Assembly: GCF_002551245.1 (NCBI RefSeq)
Contig: NZ_NTGZ01000035.1
Span: 1 to 42,066, forward strand
Source: Streptomyces sp. rh34
GTDB taxonomy: Bacteria; Actinomycetota; Actinomycetes; Streptomycetales; Streptomycetaceae
Reading direction: 5' to 3'
DNA length: 42,066 nucleotides
Position 1 is the first letter of the stretch. Each line of letters starts with the position of its first letter. Shown here piece by piece: positions 8,311-16,419 of this stretch. The notes under the pieces are model-generated. The model was not told where the DNA came from and made no database searches. It was given only the letters and a program-made list of their open reading frames with translations. Both the position numbers and the translations under genes were made by a program.

Positions 8311-9968
8311 CAGTTGCCCTCCGTCATGGGGACGCGTACGCCCTGGTCGGCGGCGACGTTCTCGGCGATGTCGTACCCGGCGTCGACGTGGCGGATGACG
8401 CCCATGCCCGGGTCGTTCGTCAGCACGCGGCGGATCTTCTCGCCCGCCAGCTTCGTGCCGTCGGCGACGGAGACCTGGCCCGCGTGGATGGAGCGGCCCA
8501 TGCCGACGCCGCCGCCGTGGTGGAGGGAGACCCAGGAGGCGCCGGAGGCGACGTTGACCATGGCGTTGAGCAGCGGCCAGTCGGCGATGGCGTCGGAGCC
8601 GTCGAGCATGGCCTCGGTCTCGCGGTACGGGGAGGCGACCGAGCCGCAGTCCAGGTGGTCGCGGCCGATGGCCAGCGGGGCGGCCAGCTCGCCGCTCGCG
8701 ACCATGTCGTTGAAGCGCTCGCCGGCCTTGTCGCGCTCGCCGTAGCCGAGCCAGCAGATGCGGGCGGGCAGGCCCTGGAAGTGGACGCGCTCGCCGGCCA
8801 TCTTGATCCAGCGGTGCAGCGACTCGTTCTCCGGGAACAGCTCCAGCATCGCCTTGTCGGTCTTGTGGATGTCGGACGCCTCGCCGGACAGCGCGGCCCA
8901 CCGGAAGGGGCCCTTGCCCTCGCAGAAGAGGGGGCGGATGTAGGCGGGGACGAAGCCGGGGAAGTCGAAGGCACGGTCGTACCCGGCGAGCTGGGCCTCG
9001 CCGCGGATGGAGTTGCCGTAGTCGAAGACCTCGGCGCCGGCGTCCATGAAGCCGACCATGGCCTCGACGTGGCGGGCCATCGACTCACGGGCGCGCAGGG
9101 TGAAGTCGGCGGGCTTCTCGGCGGCGAGGTCGGCCATGTCGTCGAAGTCGACGCCGAGCGGCAGGTAGGCCAGCGGGTCGTGGGCGCTGGTCTGGTCGGT
9201 GACGATGTCGATGGGCGCGCTCTCGGCGAGCATCCGGGGCAGTAGTTCGGCGGCGTTGCCGAGGAGGCCGATGGAGAGCGGGCGGCGGGCGTCGCGGGCC
9301 TCGACGGCGAGTTGGAGGGCGTGCTCCAGGTTGTCGGCCCGCACGTCCAGGAAGCGGTGCTCGATGCGGCGCTCGATGGCGCGCGGGTCGCAGTCGATGC
9401 AGAGGGCGACGCCGTCGTTCATGGTCACGGCGAGCGGCTGGGCGCCGCCCATGCCGCCGAGCCCGGCGGTCAGGGTGATCGTCCCGGCCAGCGTCCCGCC
9501 GAACTTCTTGGCGGCGACGGCGGCGAAGGTCTCGTAGGTGCCCTGGAGGATGCCCTGGGTGCCGATGTAGATCCAGGACCCGGCGGTCATCTGGCCGTAC
9601 ATGGTGAGCCCGAGCGCCTCCAGGCGGCGGAACTCCTCCCAGTTGGCCCAGTCGCCGACCAGGTTGGAGTTGGCGATGAGCACGCGTGGCGCCCACTCGT
9701 GGGTCTGCATGACGCCGACCGGCCGCCCGGACTGGACGAGCATCGTCTCGTCCTGCTTGAGCGTCTGGAGGGTGCGGACCATCGCGTCGAACGAGCGCCA
9801 GTCGCGGGCGGCCTTCCCGGTGCCGCCGTAGACGACCAGCTTGTCGGGGTGCTCGGCGACCTCGGGGTCGAGGTTGTTCTGCAGCATCCGCAGGGCGGCT
9901 TCCTGCTGCCATCCCAGGGCGGTCAGTGCGCTGCCGCGCGGTGCCCGTACGGGGCGGGGTCCTGACAT
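8310..9968 (-). CDS. hutU: Urocanate hydratase
   Basis: Urocanase adds water to urocanate to give imidazolonepropionate, the second step of histidine degradation, with tightly bound NAD+ as electrophile. The 552-residue length is typical. Landmarks are [13 protein letters not shown] near residue 50, the dinucleotide-binding loop [31 protein letters not shown] with the conserved Cys, and [17 protein letters not shown] near the C-terminus. ATG 9968 has ggagg about 8 bases upstream. It is the first gene of the minus-strand hut operon and faces the permease gene across a 134-base regulatory gap. Histidine ammonia-lyase (hutH) is not in the window. Confidence 0.96.
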   Translation of the reverse strand: MSGPRPVRAPRGSALTALGWQQEAALRMLQNNLDPEVAEHPDKLVVYGGTGKAARDWRSFDAMVRTLQTLKQDETMLVQSGRPVGVMQTHEWAPRVLIANSNLVGDWANWEEFRRLEALGLTMYGQMTAGSWIYIGTQGILQGTYETFAAVAAKKFGGTLAGTITLTAGLGGMGGAQPLAVTMNDGVALCIDCDPRAIERRIEHRFLDVRADNLEHALQLAVEARDARRPLSIGLLGNAAELLPRMLAESAPIDIVTDQTSAHDPLAYLPLGVDFDDMADLAAEKPADFTLRARESMARHVEAMVGFMDAGAEVFDYGNSIRGEAQLAGYDRAFDFPGFVPAYIRPLFCEGKGPFRWAALSGEASDIHKTDKAMLELFPENESLHRWIKMAGERVHFQGLPARICWLGYGERDKAGERFNDMVASGELAAPLAIGRDHLDCGSVASPYRETEAMLDGSDAIADWPLLNAMVNVASGASWVSLHHGGGVGMGRSIHAGQVSVADGTKLAGEKIRRVLTNDPGMGVIRHVDAGYDIAENVAADQGVRVPMTEGN

Positions 9969-9996
9969 GGCGGTGCCTCCTCGCGACGGTGAAAAT

Positions 9997-10023
9997 CTAT
10001 TCACATCCTGATGCTCTGAATAG
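9997..10023. promoter_or_regulatory. Inverted repeat in the hutU/permease divergent promoter
   Basis: CTATTCA (9997-10003), 13 bases, TGAATAG (10017-10023) is a perfect dyad in an AT-rich patch that stands out in this GC-rich DNA. On the hutU strand one arm runs into TAGATT, which resembles a -10 box. The same heptamer CTATTCA recurs at 15489-15495 before the RpiR-type regulator gene. A repressor or activator site for histidine or urocanate control is a reasonable reading. Confidence 0.55.
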
Positions 10024-10102
10024 TCGTAGTCAACAGGTGCGGTTCGCGCCGCGACCGGGAACAGGTTCTGCCAGTGATGCGCAGCATGGACCGGAGGCGT
10101 CG

Positions 10103-11494
10103 ATGAGCACTGCCGAATCCCCCACGACCGGCGATCCCACGAACCCCGGAGGGTCGCCACCGCTCAAGCGCGCCCTCGGCACCAAGCTGCTGATCCTCTT
10201 CGTCATCGGCGACATCCTGGGCACCGGCATCTACGCGACCACCGGGAACGTGGCGGGCAAGGTCGGCGGCGCGCTGTGGCTGCCGTTCGCGATCGGCTTC
10301 GCCGTCGCCCTGCTGACGGCGGCCTCGTACGTGGAACTCGTCGGCAAGTACCCGAAGGCGGCCGGGGCCGCGCTCTACACCCAGAAGGCGTTCAAGGTCC
10401 CCTTCCTGACCTTCGTCGTCGCCTTCATGGTGATGTGCTCGGGCCTCTCCTCGGCGAGCGCGGCGGCGCGGGCGTTCAGCGGCGACTACCTGGGGGAGTT
10501 CACCGACGCGGTGCCGCCGACCCTGATCGCGGTCCTGTTCGTCCTCGTCCTCGCCGCGATCAACCTCCGCGGGGTCGCCGAGTCGGTGAAGGCGAACGTC
10601 GTGCTGACCCTGGTCGAGGTCAGCGGACTCGTGGTGATCCTCGCGATCGGCGCGTACGCCGTGTTCAGCGGCGACGGCGAGCCCTCCCGGCTGACCCAGA
10701 TCGAGACCGGCGGCACCGGGTACGCCCTGGTCACCGGGGTGCTCGGCGCCACCGCGCTGGGCTTCTTCGCCTTCGTCGGCTTCGAGGACTCGGTCAACAT
10801 GGCCGAGGAGACCAAGAACCCCGCCCGCGCCTTCCCCCGCGCGATCTTCATCGGGGTGGGCATCACCGGCACCGTCTACGTCCTGGTCGCCCTGGTCTCC
10901 TCGCTCCTGGTCGACTCCCGCACCCTGGCGGGCTCCAGCGGCCCGCTGCTGGAGGTGGTGAAGGCCGGGGGCGTCGATTTCCCGCCGAAACTCTTCGCGC
11001 TGATCGCCCTGTTCGCCGTCACCAACTCGGCGCTGATCAACATCATGATGGCCTCGCGGCTCTGCTACGGCATGGCCAACGAGCGCATCCTGCCGCCCGC
11101 GATGGGCAAGGTGCTGGCGGGCCGGCGCACCCCCTGGGTCGGTATCGTCTTCGTCTCCGTCCTGGCCGTCGGACTGGTCTCCACCGGCGAGATCGAAGGG
11201 CTCGGCGACACCACCTCGTTCCTGCTGCTCTGCGTCTTCGCCGTGGTCAACATCGCCGTGCTGGTGCTGCGCAAGGACCGGGTGGACCACCGCCACTTCC
11301 GTACGCCGACGGCGCTTCCGGTGCTCGGCGCGCTCACCTCGCTGATCCTGGCGAGCCCTCTCGCCGACCGGGGCTCCGACGTGTACGTACGGGCCGGGAT
11401 CCTGCTGCTGATCGGGATCGGGCTGTGGGCGCTCAACAAGGCGGTGATGACGGCCCGCGAGAGGTCCGGCAGGTCCGGCGCCCCGGGCGCCTGA
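10103..11494 (+). CDS. APC-superfamily amino acid permease
   Basis: The 463-residue protein starts at ATG 10103, six bases after ggagg. It has about 12 hydrophobic helices and the APC hallmark in helix 1 ([20 protein letters not shown]), a sodium- or proton-coupled amino-acid symporter fold. [22 protein letters not shown] in the middle is the conserved helix 6-8 motif. It should sit in the cytoplasmic membrane. Transcription diverges from hutU across a shared 134-base region, so histidine or urocanate is the most likely cargo; this is inferred from position only. A hairpin is not obvious after the stop, and the next operon starts 145 bases on. Confidence 0.9.
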   Translation: MSTAESPTTGDPTNPGGSPPLKRALGTKLLILFVIGDILGTGIYATTGNVAGKVGGALWLPFAIGFAVALLTAASYVELVGKYPKAAGAALYTQKAFKVPFLTFVVAFMVMCSGLSSASAAARAFSGDYLGEFTDAVPPTLIAVLFVLVLAAINLRGVAESVKANVVLTLVEVSGLVVILAIGAYAVFSGDGEPSRLTQIETGGTGYALVTGVLGATALGFFAFVGFEDSVNMAEETKNPARAFPRAIFIGVGITGTVYVLVALVSSLLVDSRTLAGSSGPLLEVVKAGGVDFPPKLFALIALFAVTNSALINIMMASRLCYGMANERILPPAMGKVLAGRRTPWVGIVFVSVLAVGLVSTGEIEGLGDTTSFLLLCVFAVVNIAVLVLRKDRVDHRHFRTPTALPVLGALTSLILASPLADRGSDVYVRAGILLLIGIGLWALNKAVMTARERSGRSGAPGA

Positions 11495-11638
11495 CGGAGC
11501 GCCGCCACCGCGTTCCGGCCACTCCTTTACACCGCGGTCGGCATGTACCAAGGGAAAATGCCAGAACCTCCGCCGGCCATGAGCACGTTGCGTAGCCTCT
11601 GCGTTACAGCCGTACGCCACGTCGGGAGGGGAATCCGC

Positions 11639-12052
11639 GTGCCCGGAATCGACGAGTGCCTGCTCGAAGTCATGAGGCTGCCCGGGGCCCGGGGCGCCTC
11701 GGTGGTCGACTGGACGAGCGGTCTCGCCCTCGGCACCATCGGGGAATCCCCCAACGGCGACCACGAGGCGACCGCCGCCGAGACGGCGGAGGTCGCCCGG
11801 ATGACCGCCGAGCAGCCGGCCTTCGCCCACCTCGCCCCGGACGGCGGCGCACAGCACCCCGGACAAGCGCCGAGCACTCCCGTCGAGGACGTCATCGTCA
11901 CCACCCACGGCGGGTACCACCTGCTCCGGTTCGTCGAGACGGCCTTCGACAGCAGCGTCTTCCTGCACCTGTGGCTGGACCGCTCCGAGGGCAATCTCGC
12001 GCTCGCCCGGCTGCGGCTCGGCGAGCTGGCCGAGCGCCTGGTGCTGGCATGA
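11639..12052 (+). CDS. Roadblock/LC7-domain protein, first gene of operon
   Basis: GTG 11639, preceded by ggaggg, opens a 137-residue protein. It has a Roadblock-like fold: VMRLPGARGASVVDWTSGLA near the N-terminus and EDVIVTTHGGYHLLRFVE, FLHLWLDRSEGNLALARLRL in the second half. It resembles the protein encoded at 13517-13891 (shared DW/DYTSGLALGT, ED-I-T--G--YHL-R and LA-AR), so the two are paralogues within the operon. Compared with that protein it carries an insertion of about 20 residues before EDVIV. Roadblock proteins in bacteria (MglB, CvnB) act as partners or GAPs of small GTPases. No GTPase gene is adjacent. The stop overlaps the next start (ATGA). Confidence 0.8.
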   Translation: MPGIDECLLEVMRLPGARGASVVDWTSGLALGTIGESPNGDHEATAAETAEVARMTAEQPAFAHLAPDGGAQHPGQAPSTPVEDVIVTTHGGYHLLRFVETAFDSSVFLHLWLDRSEGNLALARLRLGELAERLVLA

Positions 12053-12858
12053 GCGCGATAACCGCCGACCCCGACGCCCCCGGCACGGACCGGCTCCCGG
12101 TGCTCTCCCCGATGCTCCGGCGCCTCGCCGACGAGCGCGCCACCGGCGCCCTGATGCGCGACCGCGGCACGCTCTACCTCGCCGACGGCCAGGTGGTGCA
12201 CGCCGAGAGCCCCGCCACCCCCGGCATCGACGTCCTGCTCACCACCGGCGGGACCCTGCGGCACGAGGGCTGGTGGGACGCCGTGGCGCAGGCCGGGGCG
12301 CACCGGCGGGTCGGCCGCTATCTCGTGGACAGCGGTCATGTACCGAGCGGCGCACTGGAGTTGTGCCACCTCGGCGCGCTGTACGACGCCGCGTTCTTCG
12401 CGCTCGCGCCGACCGGGACGCCCGCCCGCTTCCGCTACGGGGTGGCGCACTGGATCGGCCCGGTGCGGCCCGTCCCGGTGGCGGCCGTGGAGCGCGAGAC
12501 GCTGCGCAGACGGGAGTTCCTGGACCGGATCTGGCCCGACCCCGCCTGCGACAGCGCGCCACTGCTGCGGACGGCGGCGCGTCCGTCCGACGCCCCGGTC
12601 CCGGCCCGGCAGCGCCGGCTCCTGGAGCTGGCCGACGGGGCCCGCACGGCCTCGGACATCGCGCGGACGCTGGGCCGTTCGGCGTTCCACACCCTGGTCG
12701 ACCTGCGGCGGCTGTCGGCGGCCGGTCTGGTCGAGGCGGTCCGCGCACAGCCCCTGCCGGACTCTTCCGTGTCCGGCCGGATCACGCTCCCCGAGGTGAC
12801 GGCCGACCCCGATACCGCCCTGCTGCGCCGGCTCCGAGACGCATTGGAGGCCCTGTGA
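12049..12858 (+). CDS. DUF4388 (PatA-N-like) protein with winged-helix-like C-terminus
   Basis: The 269-residue protein begins in a four-base overlap with the Roadblock gene. Residues about 14-65 (LSPMLRRLADERATGALMRD, then LYLADGQVVHAESPATPG) match the DUF4388 pattern: a short beta sandwich found in bacterial signalling proteins such as PatA. The middle (65-180) is unassigned. The C-terminal segment QRRLLELADGARTASDIART followed by FHTLVDLRRLSAAGLVEAV looks like a winged helix-turn-helix, so DNA binding or protein docking is possible. DUF4388 and Roadblock proteins often occur together in gliding and developmental switch systems. Its exact role is unknown. Confidence 0.72.
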   Translation: MSAITADPDAPGTDRLPVLSPMLRRLADERATGALMRDRGTLYLADGQVVHAESPATPGIDVLLTTGGTLRHEGWWDAVAQAGAHRRVGRYLVDSGHVPSGALELCHLGALYDAAFFALAPTGTPARFRYGVAHWIGPVRPVPVAAVERETLRRREFLDRIWPDPACDSAPLLRTAARPSDAPVPARQRRLLELADGARTASDIARTLGRSAFHTLVDLRRLSAAGLVEAVRAQPLPDSSVSGRITLPEVTADPDTALLRRLRDALEAL

Positions 12859-12896
12859 TACGCGCGCTCAGACAGCGTGCCGGGAGGAGACAGCTG

Positions 12897-13373
12897 ATGG
12901 TGCCCGAGGCCGAAGTCCGTGAGGTCCTCGACGAGCTCCAGCGGTTACGCGCCCGGGTCCCGCTGCTCTCCGGGGCGCTGGCCGCCTCCACCGACGGGCT
13001 GGTCCTGGCCCACGACACCCCGGGCATCGAGGCGGAGGGCGTCGCCGCGCTCACCGCGGCCGCACTCGGCGTCTCCATCCGGATGACCGAAGCCACCGGG
13101 CGGGGCGGCTTCCGCGAACTGCTGGTCCGTGGCGGCAACGGCTACATCGCCAGCTACGCCGCGGGCTCCTCCGCCGTCCTGACCCTGCTGGCCGAGGACC
13201 GCATCAACGTCGGCCGGCTTCATCTGGAGGGCCGCCGCGCGGGCACCCGTATCGGCGAACTGGTCGACGCCGCACTGGAACGCACGGAGCGCCCCGCCAC
13301 CGTCGCCCGCCCCGCTCCCCCGCCCCCCGCCGCCGCGCCCGGGAGCCACGCCCTGCCGCAACGCCCCACGTAG
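12897..13373 (+). CDS. Roadblock/LC7-domain protein with a TTA (bldA-dependent) codon
   Basis: ATG 12897 is favoured because ggagga lies 8 bases upstream; an overlapping GTG at 12855 would add 14 basic residues without a ribosome site. The 158-residue product has a Roadblock domain (residues about 5-120): VREVLDELQRLRARVPLLSG, ASTDGLVLAHDTPG, IASYAAGSSAVLTLLAED. A Pro/Ala-rich tail follows. Codon 17 is TTA (12945-12947), the only in-frame TTA I find in any gene of the window, so translation should depend on the bldA tRNA. It resembles the Roadblock proteins of Streptomyces conservons more than it resembles the two other operon members. Function is unknown beyond the family. Confidence 0.82.
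   Translation: MVPEAEVREVLDELQRLRARVPLLSGALAASTDGLVLAHDTPGIEAEGVAALTAAALGVSIRMTEATGRGGFRELLVRGGNGYIASYAAGSSAVLTLLAEDRINVGRLHLEGRRAGTRIGELVDAALERTERPATVARPAPPPPAAAPGSHALPQRPT
12945..12947 (+). promoter_or_regulatory. TTA leucine codon (bldA target site)
   Basis: This codon is in frame as residue 17 of the Roadblock gene at 12897-13373. In Streptomyces TTA codons are very rare and need the tRNA encoded by bldA, which is expressed late; a TTA near the start is a common way to tie a gene to development or secondary metabolism. Confidence 0.85.
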
Positions 13374-13516
13374 ACGGCCCCGTCCCCCCGCCCGTACCCG
13401 TCACCACCACCGGGACCCACGCCATCACGCAGAAGCCCGCGCACCGACCCGCACGGAAGCCACCACAGAAACGGATCCGGTCACCACGACCGGCCAGGGA
13501 AAGGAAACGAGCCTTC

Positions 13517-13891
13517 ATGGCGAACACCGAAGCGGCACTGAAGGAAGCGATGAGCTCGATCGAGGGCACCACGGGTGTCGCCCTCGTCGACTACACGAGC
13601 GGGATGGCCCTGGGCACGCTCGGCGGCGGCAAGGACTTCAACCTGGAGGTCGCCGCCGCGGGCAACACCGACGTGGTCCGCGCCAAGCTCCGCACCATGG
13701 AGCATCTGGGCATCAAGGACGAGATCGAGGACATCCTGATCACGCTCGGCACCCAGTACCACCTGATCCGGCTGCTCAAGACCCGTGGCAACAGCGGCCT
13801 GTTCCTCTACCTGGTGCTGGACGCGAGCCGGGCGAACCTGGCGATGGCCCGTCACCAGCTGAAGAAGATCGAGGCGGACCTGGAGGTCTGA
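13517..13891 (+). CDS. Roadblock/LC7-domain protein, last gene of operon
   Basis: The 124-residue protein is a compact single Roadblock domain: ALKEAMSSIEGTTGVALVDY, TSGMALGTLGGG, IKDEIEDILITLGTQYHLIR and FLYLVLDASRANLAMARHQL. It is a paralogue of the first operon gene and is close in size to a bare Roadblock fold. A purine-rich site (gggaaagg) precedes ATG 13517, and a 143-base gap separates it from the gene before, so it may have its own promoter or be only partly coupled. A 10-bp hairpin (13919-13928 with 13937-13946) follows; it lies inside the tail of the convergent gene. It probably forms homo- or hetero-dimers with the other Roadblock proteins here. Confidence 0.87.
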   Translation: MANTEAALKEAMSSIEGTTGVALVDYTSGMALGTLGGGKDFNLEVAAAGNTDVVRAKLRTMEHLGIKDEIEDILITLGTQYHLIRLLKTRGNSGLFLYLVLDASRANLAMARHQLKKIEADLEV

Positions 13892-13907
13892 CGCCCTGGG
13901 TCCGGTA

Positions 13908-14477
13908 TCACCGGCGGCGACGCCGCGCTCCGCCCGGCGCGGCGTCCCCCGCCTCCGGACCCGTCGTCCGGTACGCCTTCACCCGCTTGCCCACCGGGCC
14001 CCCGTGCCCGGTCCAGTCGGTGCGCACCCAGTACAGGACGTCCTCACGGCGCTCCCGCTGTCCGAGGCGTACGGCCTTCAGCCACAGTCCCGTACCCGCG
14101 CCGGCGAGCAGCAGCCCGCCGGCCCCCGGCAGCGCGAACGAGGACGCCACCGCGACGACGAACGCCCCCAGCAGCCACCACCTGCGCGCGCGCCGCCACA
14201 TCCGTACGGTCACGGCCCGGTCCTGGAGGAAGTCGCCCCGCCCGGCGCGGGAGGCGCTCCGGGCCAGTTCCGCGTACCGCTTGCCGCGCGCCAGGGCCAC
14301 CACGGCGGCGGTGACGATGAAGAGCGCCGCTCCGGCCAGCAGCCCGATCCGACGCCCGGTCAGGCCCGGAACGAACGCCCCCGCCGCCGCGGCCACCAGG
14401 CCCGCCCACCACAGCGGCGCCGCCCCGGCCCGTACGGTCACGGCCACTCTCGCCAGCGACTGCCCTCCGCGTCCCAC
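13908..14477 (-). CDS. Small membrane protein of unknown function
   Basis: The 189-residue protein has four hydrophobic segments in two pairs (LWWAGLVAAAAGAFVPGL, IGLLAGAALFIVTAAVVALA, WWLLGAFVVAVASSFALPG, GGLLLAGAGTGLWLKAV) separated by a basic loop (FLQDRAVTVRMWRRARR). The C-terminal 45 residues are basic and probably cytoplasmic. It is convergent with the Roadblock operon, overlapping that operon's putative terminator hairpin. I do not recognise the family; long Streptomyces-only families of this type are common. Confidence 0.65.
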   Translation of the reverse strand: MGRGGQSLARVAVTVRAGAAPLWWAGLVAAAAGAFVPGLTGRRIGLLAGAALFIVTAAVVALARGKRYAELARSASRAGRGDFLQDRAVTVRMWRRARRWWLLGAFVVAVASSFALPGAGGLLLAGAGTGLWLKAVRLGQRERREDVLYWVRTDWTGHGGPVGKRVKAYRTTGPEAGDAAPGGARRRRR

Positions 14478-14594
14478 GTCCGTACCCCTCTCACTCCACG
14501 ACGCCGCGACGCCGCGACGCTTCTGGGCGCGGAGATTAGCGGCCGCAGATGAGCGATACCTGAGAATCCGCGGAAGGGCCGGGCGCGGGGGCTC

Positions 14595-15440
14595 TCACTC
14601 CACGAACAGGCCGCGCGCCGCCGCCCGGGCGTCGAACTCCTCCAACCGGGCCTGTGCGTCGGGGAGTCCGTCGCACATCGCCTCCAGCAGCACCCGGCCG
14701 AGCAGCATCGGCGCGCAGACGGTGTCGAAGGAGAGCCCGGAGCCGATCGCCGCCGGGAGCAGCAGATCGCTGTGCTTGGCGACGGGCGCGAAGGCGGAGT
14801 CGGCGACCGTCACCACGGTCAGCCCCTGGTCCCGGGCGTACGCGAGCGCGTCCACACTCTCCTTGGAGTGGCGCGGCAGCGCGAAGCACATCAGGGCGGT
14901 GGCCCCGGCCCGGCGGGCGGAGTCGATCCGGTCGGGCAGCATGCTGCCGCCCTCGTCGAGGACCCGGACGTCGGGGTGCACCTTGGCGGCGAAGTAGCCG
15001 AAGCCGCGCGCCTGCGAGGAGGCGGCGCGCAGCCCCAGCACCGGCAACGGCCGGGAGGCGGCGAGCAGCCGGCCGGCCCGCTCGACGGGCGCGGGGTCGG
15101 CGAGCACGTCACAGAGGTGCTGGAGGTTCTCGATCTCGGCGCGGACGGCCTGCTGGTACTCGTTGTACGTCTCCCCCGCGTCCTCCTGCTCCCCGTCGGC
15201 GGGCGCGACCTCGCGCAGGTGCCTGCGCAGCGCCGGATAGCCGTCGAAGCCGAGAGCGACGGCGAAGCGGGTGACGGAGGGCTGGCTGACCCCGGCCAGC
15301 TCGGCCAGCTCGACGCTGGAGAGGAACGGCGCGTCGGCGGCCCGGCGGACCATGCAGTGCGCGATGCGCCGCTGGGTGGGTGTGAGCCGGTGGCCCTCGA
15401 AGAGCCGCTGCAACCGTGCGGCGGGGCTGCTCCCACTCAT
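14595..15440 (-). CDS. RpiR-family transcriptional regulator (HTH-6 + SIS)
   Basis: The 281-residue protein has an N-terminal RpiR helix-turn-helix (residues about 15-85; LAELAGVSQPSVTRFAVALG is the recognition region) and a SIS domain (about 105-250; PVLGLRAASSQARGFGYFAA, ALMCFALPRHSKESVDALAY, VVTVADS) that in this family binds phospho-sugars or other small ligands. RpiR-type proteins also control hut genes in several bacteria (the HutR type), so with hut genes 5 kb away this is a candidate hut regulator. A CTATTCA heptamer 49-55 bases before its start is shared with the hutU promoter. Ligand and target remain inferred. Confidence 0.9.
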   Translation of the reverse strand: MSGSSPAARLQRLFEGHRLTPTQRRIAHCMVRRAADAPFLSSVELAELAGVSQPSVTRFAVALGFDGYPALRRHLREVAPADGEQEDAGETYNEYQQAVRAEIENLQHLCDVLADPAPVERAGRLLAASRPLPVLGLRAASSQARGFGYFAAKVHPDVRVLDEGGSMLPDRIDSARRAGATALMCFALPRHSKESVDALAYARDQGLTVVTVADSAFAPVAKHSDLLLPAAIGSGLSFDTVCAPMLLGRVLLEAMCDGLPDAQARLEEFDARAAARGLFVE

Positions 15441-15488
15441 GCCTGTCCCCTTGCTGGATCCGTCGCGCCGCGACCGGCGCCGACCGTT

Positions 15489-15495
15489 CTATTCA
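15489..15495. promoter_or_regulatory. CTATTCA half-site before the RpiR-family gene
   Basis: It is identical to the arm of the dyad at 9997-10023 in the hutU promoter. Read on the gene strand it gives TGAATAGAAC, which could also be part of a -10 region. Only one clear half is present; the second is degenerate. Confidence 0.4.
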
Positions 15496-15574
15496 GCCAG
15501 GAAGGTCGCTGTATGTCCATATGCAGGGGGTGGGCCGGGACGGCGCGGAGGGCGGGACGGGAGCGGTCGACAGG

Positions 15575-15607
15575 GGGGTTAACCCCACGGAACCTGGGGG
15601 CTAGCCC
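15575..15607. promoter_or_regulatory. Two perfect palindromes upstream of a 2TM gene
   Basis: GGGGTTAACCCC (15575-15586) and GGGCTAGCCC (15598-15607) have centres 22 bases apart, two DNA turns, so a dimeric regulator could bind both on the same face. They lie 39-71 bases before ATG 15646, which is where a promoter is expected. Confidence 0.5.
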
Positions 15608-15645
15608 TACTGCCGGCGGGGGTGCGGCTCCGTACCGTGGTCGGT

Positions 15646-16062
15646 ATGGAAGCCCGTGACCACGAGCTCAAGAAGGAGCTCGCCGCTACCCTCCAGGCCC
15701 GCGGCGAGCTGGGTGCGGAGTACGAGACCGCGCTCATCGACTCGTTCCTGGAGAAGGTCGAGCAGCGGCTCGACACCACGCTCGACCGCCGGGTCCGCCG
15801 TCAGCTCGCCGAGCAGCAGATGTCCGTCGCCCGGGGGGCGCGTCCGGCGGAGACGTGGAGCTTCGGGGAGCGGCACGGCCTGGGGATCGTCTCGCTGGTC
15901 CTGGCCATCCCGCTGTCCGCGATCGGCGTCGCGAACGCCGGGATCGAAGGACTGGTCGTGGCCTGGCTCGGCATCGTCGGCGTCAACGCGTTCCAGGCGG
16001 CGCGGGGTGGCGGTCTGTTCCGCCGCCGGGAGGAACGCGCGCCGTCCGACTGGAGGGACTGA
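15646..16062 (+). CDS. Small membrane protein with N-terminal amphipathic helix and two TM segments
   Basis: The 138-residue protein starts at ATG 15646. An in-frame upstream extension (from 15622) overlaps the promoter palindromes' flank and has no better ribosome site. Residues 1-60 are charged and predicted helical (ELKKELAATLQARGELGAEY, LEKVEQRLDTTLDRRVRRQL), then two hydrophobic segments GIVSLVLAIPLSAIGVANAG and GLVVAWLGIVGVNAFQAA, ending in a basic tail. This resembles the small integral-membrane proteins often placed near PspC-type or stress genes, but I cannot name a family. It is followed by a strong hairpin at 16106-16162. Confidence 0.75.
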   Translation: MEARDHELKKELAATLQARGELGAEYETALIDSFLEKVEQRLDTTLDRRVRRQLAEQQMSVARGARPAETWSFGERHGLGIVSLVLAIPLSAIGVANAGIEGLVVAWLGIVGVNAFQAARGGGLFRRREERAPSDWRD

Positions 16063-16105
16063 GCACCGCCCGGATGACCGGGGCCGAGCCCCGCCCGGAG
16101 TATGT

Positions 16106-16162
16106 CGCGGGGACCGCCGCACCCCCGGTCACCCGGGGGGCGGGACGACGGCGGTCCCCGCG
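16106..16162 (+). terminator. Large hairpin terminator
   Basis: Perfect 14-bp outer arms (cgcggggaccgccg at 16106-16119, complement at 16149-16162) enclose a 29-base loop that itself contains a cccccgg/ccgggg hairpin, 44 bases after the 2TM gene. The 16063-16419 gap holds this, the hairpin at 16358-16383 and nothing else I recognise. Confidence 0.7.
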
Positions 16163-16357
16163 AGGGACGCGGTCCGGGTCAGGGCCGGTTGCCCGCGTCC
16201 GGGCGACGGTGGAGGTCCGGGAGCCGCTCCGTAGTCCGGTGTCGCCGTTCTGGGTGCCGGCGGGTTTCCCTGCCGACACCCACCAATGTGCCGGAGCCGT
16301 GTTAAGCGGGTGCTGCGCGGACGTGACGCGCTCGTACCGTTTGCGCGAAGGCCCGCC

Positions 16358-16383
16358 GCCGGACCCGGGGCTCCGGGTCCGGC
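16358..16383 (-). terminator. Terminator of cystathionine beta-synthase gene
   Basis: GCCGGACCCG (16358-16367), a 6-base loop and CGGGTCCGGC (16374-16383) lie about 37 bases beyond the stop of the minus-strand gene at 16420-17826. Confidence 0.75.
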
Positions 16384-16419
16384 CCGTCAGACCTCGGCCC
16401 GGACCCGGCCGCCGGGCCG

